Shown here piece by piece: positions 5,387-8,388 of a DNA stretch of 8,388 nt. The translations under genes were made by a program, and so were the position numbers. Numbering within the stretch: position 1 is the first letter of the stretch; every line of letters starts with the position of its first letter. The stretch is from Desulfatirhabdium butyrativorans. Its GTDB lineage: Bacteria > Desulfobacterota > Desulfobacteria > Desulfobacterales > JAIFKL01. Under the pieces are notes generated by a model. The model was not told where the DNA came from. It did no database searches and was given only the letters and a program-made list of their open reading frames with translations. The stretch is from assembly GCA_022736535.1 (NCBI GenBank), contig DZCT01000214.1, positions 1 through 8,388 of the forward strand, read 5' to 3'.

Positions 5387-7417
5387 TCAATTCTCAATTA
5401 TCAAGTCCCCTTTCTGCGGCATGTCTCCCTTTTTCAGTCTCACGATACACATATCCGCTTCAACAGATACGGCTTGCAGCAGGGTGTCTGCGCCCTCGGC
5501 TTTGAACCATTGTCCGATGCGGACCCCGGCGCGGTCCCCGATATTGAGCGTGATGTCCGTGTCAGCGATTTCTGTCACACAGCCTTTGAGCGGATAATGT
5601 TTTTTCAGCGTTTTCAGCAGATTTTCCGAAAGCTTTTCTTTCTGGGCAAAAACAGGTTTTCCGTTTTCCAATGTTTCAAAGAGATTGTCAATTAAAATTC
5701 CTGTATGTTTATCCACCACACGCATCAGCAGCGATGCCTGATTGTTTTCATTATAAACTTCAAGAAAAATAAGTATATCCGGCATGAGCAGATTCAGATG
5801 CTCAGGCTTTTCCCACATCAGTTCCAGCAATATTTTGTCAAAGGACTTTCTTTCTGCAATTTTAAAACGTGAATATTCGATCAGCCTGCTCTGAACGGCA
5901 AAAGCAGCCAGATTTTCTGTTTTCTGATCCGAAAGGGAAATCTGCGAGTCAAAAACCATTGCCAGCGTCAATGCGCCGGAATCCTGCTTTTCAGAAGCAG
6001 GCGGCAGGCTTGCAGTTTTTGTCAGTTCATTAAACAGGGCTTCGGTTTTCTGCTGTTTTTTTTCCGCCTGCGCGATGAGAAGTTCCTGTATTTTTACCTG
6101 CTCGTAAAGACTGATCCGGCGGACAATATAATTTCCGGCTAATATGGCGCAGACCAGCAGCACGATGACCAGCCCTGCAACGATCCAATGCTGGACTTCT
6201 TTTAATCTGCCTGAATTCAGCCCGTAGTTGAAAAAAGAACCTCTTGTGGGCGTGGCGGCCCGGGTGACAGACGGTTCGGGTTCAGGCAGTTTTTCTGTTT
6301 TTCCCATGTTCGGACTGAAGTAGCTTGTCCTCGGATCTCCGTAAAGAATATAACTTGCCCAGCAGGTGTCGGGACCGTATTTTTCAATCAGATTGCATCT
6401 CGCCTGCTTGACAGCTTTGCCCACAGGCTCTCCGGCATACAGCAGCGAATAAAATTCATCAGCAAAATGACTCCCGGGTTCGTCCATAATCTCCCAGAAT
6501 GTCCCCAGATAATGTTTCACGCCCGCGCGTAAAAACGCGTTTGCCAGCCCGAAAGAACCCTCTTCGCCGGACCTTATCTGACTCAGCGATACAGAACTGC
6601 TGTCCGCTTTGGTCCGCCATTCTTCGGTTCGGGCGGACTGACACGCGTTGGAAAAGATAAAAGCCGGCATTGCCGCGCCGCCCGCCATTCGGTCTATATC
6701 ATTTACTGTAAAATTTCCGCCGGTCAGCCGCCATCCGCTTTGTCCGGGACCGCCGGGGTCTGTCTGTGATTTATAGTCTCCGTGACCTGCAAAATGAACA
6801 AAATCATAGCTTTTTATTTTCTCTTTCACTTCATCGGGTGTAATTTCCGCATCCAGACAGGGGTTCACCAGATTCTGATCCTGATTCAGCGCGGCGGTGT
6901 TCTGAAAAATCTTCAGCCCTTCGGAACCGGCAATTTCAAGGTCGCCTCTCGGGTTTGCCAGTATCCACAGGCTTAAAGGACTGCTCAGATGCCGGTCGTT
7001 CCCGTCGGCGATTTTCTGGCGTGTTTTGACCAGGCGCCCCATATTGAAACGCTGGCAGAGAAATCTGTCATCCACGCAGAGCAGTTCCCAGGGGATATGC
7101 ACCAGTCGTTCATCTAATTTTAAAATAAGATATTCGGCGTCGGATTTTCTAAGTTTTTCTTTGACTTCCAAAGGCAGCAGTTCATCGCAGAGCATCCGTC
7201 CCACGGATTTGAGGCGCTCGAACTCATGCCCGCCGGAGCATCCCTTGCGGCTGGCCCGGTTCAGGGTTTCCGCCATTGAAACAGCGGTTCCCGCGATTTT
7301 CTCCTCATGCGAGGGCAGTTCCTCATAATGCCATATCACATCTTTCGGCGTATAAATCCCGATTTTAAGACGGTTTTTTTCGCCGGCAGCTTCAAGATAA
7401 ATCGTATTATTTTTCAT
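5387..7417 (-). CDS. CHAT-domain (caspase-like) protease with one membrane helix and CsgG/FlgT-like C-terminal region
   Basis: The product is 676 residues. Residues 1-130 form the usual pre-CHAT region, ending in LILKLDERLVHIPWELL (97-113). The CHAT cysteine protease core follows to about 370, with HFAGHGDY (208-215, likely catalytic H212) and FSNACQSAR (255-263, likely catalytic C259), then GLANAFLRAGVKHYLGTFWE and ILYGDPR. A proline-rich linker (376-394) leads to one hydrophobic helix at 411-432, followed by a charged helical stretch (about 435-470). Residues 482-608 look like a CsgG-type fold (LTLAMVF, LIEYSRFKIAERKSFDKIL), and 609-676 resemble an FlgT C-terminal barrel (GDRAGVRIGQWFKA). 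There is no signal peptide, so the CHAT part is probably cytoplasmic, but basic residues flank both ends of the helix. The ATG at 7417 is preferred (AGG six bases upstream); ATG 7429 and TTG 7441 are alternatives. It overlaps the upstream gene by 11 bases, which implies translational coupling. Confidence 0.88.
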   Translation of the reverse strand: MKNNTIYLEAAGEKNRLKIGIYTPKDVIWHYEELPSHEEKIAGTAVSMAETLNRASRKGCSGGHEFERLKSVGRMLCDELLPLEVKEKLRKSDAEYLILKLDERLVHIPWELLCVDDRFLCQRFNMGRLVKTRQKIADGNDRHLSSPLSLWILANPRGDLEIAGSEGLKIFQNTAALNQDQNLVNPCLDAEITPDEVKEKIKSYDFVHFAGHGDYKSQTDPGGPGQSGWRLTGGNFTVNDIDRMAGGAAMPAFIFSNACQSARTEEWRTKADSSSVSLSQIRSGEEGSFGLANAFLRAGVKHYLGTFWEIMDEPGSHFADEFYSLLYAGEPVGKAVKQARCNLIEKYGPDTCWASYILYGDPRTSYFSPNMGKTEKLPEPEPSVTRAATPTRGSFFNYGLNSGRLKEVQHWIVAGLVIVLLVCAILAGNYIVRRISLYEQVKIQELLIAQAEKKQQKTEALFNELTKTASLPPASEKQDSGALTLAMVFDSQISLSDQKTENLAAFAVQSRLIEYSRFKIAERKSFDKILLELMWEKPEHLNLLMPDILIFLEVYNENNQASLLMRVVDKHTGILIDNLFETLENGKPVFAQKEKLSENLLKTLKKHYPLKGCVTEIADTDITLNIGDRAGVRIGQWFKAEGADTLLQAVSVEADMCIVRLKKGDMPQKGDLIIEN

Positions 7418-8120
7418 AGAAACCTGCATTGCTGATCTCAAAACGGAACATAAGTTTTTTCAACGGTTCTTTTTTCTCCGATCTGAGTTCAGCCGCGTGC
7501 TGCTCTAATGCGAGGCTGTAAGAACCGTAGGGCTGCCTGTCGAAAAATACATAGTCCCGGTTCAGAAAACGGGCAAAGGGCATGCCCCCTTCTCTTATCA
7601 GGGTGAGACTGACGTTTTTGGCAGCTTCTCTGCCTTTAAAGACTTTGATCCACATTCGCCAATGATCCGAGGAGAGTCCGGTTTCGTCTTTTTCAATATA
7701 CATTTCTGTCTGCAGTTCGTTGATGTCTTTTCTTACAAATATGGAAGTGACAGCATCTGCGCTGTATTGTGAACCTCGGACAGCAGAAAAGCTGTTTTGC
7801 AGTGAGAGCCATTCGGGGGGAGACAATGCCGTCAGCCAGTCCGACATTTTTGTTCTGATTCTGTCTCCGACAGCCTGCAAAGCCGTGTGCAGACCTGTCT
7901 GTGCGGGAGTCTGCGCGTATTCCGTTTCATACTCGGCTAATTCCTCGTCATTCAGCAGCAGCGTTGCCAGCACAAATTCTTCCATACATTCGTCGCAGGA
8001 TGCAATATGCGCTTTTACCGCTTCTTTTTCATCATCGTCAAGCGAGCCGTCAATATAGGCGCCGAGAATATCCAGTTCCAAACAGTTATCTGTCCGTTTA
8101 TCCGTCCGTTTATCCGTCAT
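7407..8120 (-). CDS. Zinc-finger (zf-HC2 / anti-sigma type) protein, operon partner of the CHAT protease
   Basis: This is a 237-residue soluble protein. Residues 12-49 match an anti-sigma-factor zinc finger: C13, then LGAYIDGSLDDDEKEAVKAH ending at H38, then C42 and C45 (H-x3-C-x2-C). Typical members bind an ECF sigma factor and continue into a membrane helix; none is present here. Residues 50-115 are helical. The C-terminal part (about 120-237) is probably beta-rich: VSLTLIREGG (170-179) and VFFDRQPYGSYSLALE (191-206) resemble carboxypeptidase-regulatory or Ig-like sandwiches. The start at 8120 is set by a near-perfect ribosome site; an in-frame ATG at 8183 has none. The first residues repeat TDKR-TDKR-TDN, encoded by tandem 12-base units. 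The gene is first in the operon and overlaps the CHAT start. No sigma-factor gene is within the 268 bases upstream. Confidence 0.85.
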   Translation of the reverse strand: MTDKRTDKRTDNCLELDILGAYIDGSLDDDEKEAVKAHIASCDECMEEFVLATLLLNDEELAEYETEYAQTPAQTGLHTALQAVGDRIRTKMSDWLTALSPPEWLSLQNSFSAVRGSQYSADAVTSIFVRKDINELQTEMYIEKDETGLSSDHWRMWIKVFKGREAAKNVSLTLIREGGMPFARFLNRDYVFFDRQPYGSYSLALEQHAAELRSEKKEPLKKLMFRFEISNAGFYEK

Positions 8121-8127
8121 TGATGCT

Positions 8128-8135
8128 ACCTCCTT
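8128..8135 (-). promoter_or_regulatory. Near-consensus Shine-Dalgarno that fixes the zf-HC2 gene start
   Basis: The minus strand reads AAGGAGGT seven bases before the ATG at 8120. It is the strongest ribosome site in the window. It excludes the longer reading from 8183, which has no comparable site and would add a hydrophobic extension to the protein. It suggests the operon is translated efficiently. Confidence 0.85.
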
Positions 8136-8138
8136 CTT

Positions 8139-8153
8139 TGTATTCAGAATACA
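8139..8153. promoter_or_regulatory. Perfect 15-bp palindrome just upstream of the zf-HC2/CHAT operon, candidate operator
   Basis: TGTATTC-A-GAATACA is a perfect 7-1-7 palindrome lying directly before the ribosome site. It overlaps the putative -10 box. Its right half plus centre (TTCAGAATACA) recurs at 4631-4641, upstream of the 115-residue protein gene. Dyads of this size and position commonly bind dimeric repressors or activators; the binding protein is unknown. Confidence 0.4.
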
Positions 8154-8176
8154 CAGGAAATAAAAATTTCTTACAA
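8148..8176 (-). promoter_or_regulatory. Possible promoter of the zf-HC2/CHAT operon
   Basis: On the minus strand TTGTAA (8176-8171) and TGTATT (8153-8148) are separated by 17 bases, each with four of six consensus matches. It would give a leader of about 20-30 bases before the start at 8120. The match is modest, and an alternative-sigma promoter is possible given the anti-sigma-type product. Confidence 0.35.
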
Positions 8177-8206
8177 TAGACATTTTTGGAAATAAGCTGC
8201 TGAGTC

Positions 8207-8364
8207 TCCCGCATCTATTCTTAGCCTGGGCTACAGAGACCGCAAAACTGTCGGAATGTCATTTCGGGCATCCGGAATGTCATTTCGAGCGCAGCGGTCG
8301 ATTTTATAAAATTGGCTTAATTCCTTTGCGCTCTCCGCGGCCCAGGCTAAGAACAGATGCGAGA
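8207..8364. repeat. Palindromic dispersed element of a third family
   Basis: The arms at 8207-8247 and 8324-8364 are inverted repeats, matching at about 34 of 41 positions. The outer core TTCTTAGCCTGGGC / GCCCAGGCTAAGAA is perfect. The centre carries the 21-base tandem repeat at 8252-8290 and an AT-rich stretch. It lies upstream of the zf-HC2/CHAT operon and leaves no room for a gene in 8184-8388. Its sequence is unrelated to the other two repeat families in this window. Confidence 0.85.
8252..8290 (+). repeat. Two-copy tandem repeat, 21-base period
   Basis: CGGAATGTCATTTCGGGC (8252-8269) is followed by CGGAATGTCATTTCGAGC (8273-8290), with one mismatch in 18. It continues into GCAGCGG, a motif resembling the core at 4686-4697. 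It sits in the centre of the larger palindromic element. Confidence 0.8.
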
Positions 8365-8388
8365 ACCTTTTTTAAGTCTCTCGCATCT
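8355..8388. repeat. Hairpin at the window edge and probable start of another repeat copy
   Basis: AGATGCGAGA (8355-8364) and TCTCGCATCT (8379-8388) are perfect inverted repeats around a T-rich loop. The last 14 bases (8375-8388) also repeat directly the left end of the 8207-8364 element (8203-8216) with one mismatch. This suggests that a second copy of the element begins here and continues outside the window. Confidence 0.55.

Noticed and set aside
5252..5695. Plus-strand open frame of 147 codons
   Set aside because: It begins inside the palindromic repeat and runs antisense to the CHAT gene 3' end.
7418..7441. Longer CHAT start at TTG 7441 or ATG 7429
   Set aside because: The TTG has no ribosome site and gives a 35-base overlap. 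ATG 7429 has only a weak GAG upstream, so ATG 7417 with AGG was preferred, though 7429 is not excluded.
8121..8183. Longer zinc-finger protein start at 8183
   Set aside because: It has no ribosome site, would run through the putative promoter and palindrome, and the near-consensus AAGGAGGT points to 8120.
8207..8388. CRISPR array or transposon end
   Set aside because: The repeats are palindromic with no regular spacers, and no cas or transposase gene is present.

Overview
The window looks like chromosomal DNA of a Gram-negative bacterium, most likely a sulfate-reducing or related Desulfobacterota (deltaproteobacterium) of the Desulfonema / multicellular-magnetotactic kind. This is an inference from three things: protein flavour, the pairing of a CHAT protease with a zinc-finger anti-sigma-like protein, and intergenic spaces packed with long imperfect palindromic repeats. 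Genes are of moderate GC and spacers are AT-rich. No tRNA, rRNA, CRISPR array, transposase or phage gene was seen.

Layout. (1) 1-280: AT-rich leader with repeat debris, then proC (281-1147, +), the last enzyme of proline synthesis. (2) proC converges on a large RND-family inner-membrane transporter gene (1287-4388, -). That gene is bracketed on both sides by copies of the same palindromic 'GCCACGAA...TTCGTGGC' element (1189-1287 and 4413-4583). No membrane-fusion or outer-membrane partner gene is adjacent. (3) 4584-4845: spacer with a small competing-hairpin motif and a plausible promoter, leading to a small conserved-looking cytoplasmic protein of 115 residues (4846-5193, +). (4) 5231-5364: a second type of palindromic repeat, containing a perfect 15-bp hairpin, separates this gene from the next convergent unit. 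(5) A two-gene minus-strand operon, transcribed from about 8150 down to 5387. The first gene (7407-8120) encodes a soluble protein with an anti-sigma-type C/H-x3-C-x2-C zinc finger. Its end overlaps the start of the second gene (5387-7417), which encodes a CHAT caspase-like protease, one transmembrane helix, and a C-terminal region resembling the CsgG/FlgT class of envelope proteins. (6) 8203-8388: a third palindromic repeat family behind the operon promoter, with a further copy apparently starting at the window edge.

How the genes may work together. proC and the RND gene are unrelated neighbours meeting tail to tail. The zinc-finger/CHAT pair is translationally coupled and is the most interesting part of the window. 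A caspase-like protease is tethered to a membrane together with an envelope-protein-like domain, and its operon partner carries a sigma-factor-binding type zinc finger but no membrane anchor. A reasonable hypothesis is a split envelope-sensing or cell-fate switch, in which the CHAT enzyme receives the signal and acts on the zinc-finger protein or on other targets. The sequence shows the domains and the coupling; the function is inference.
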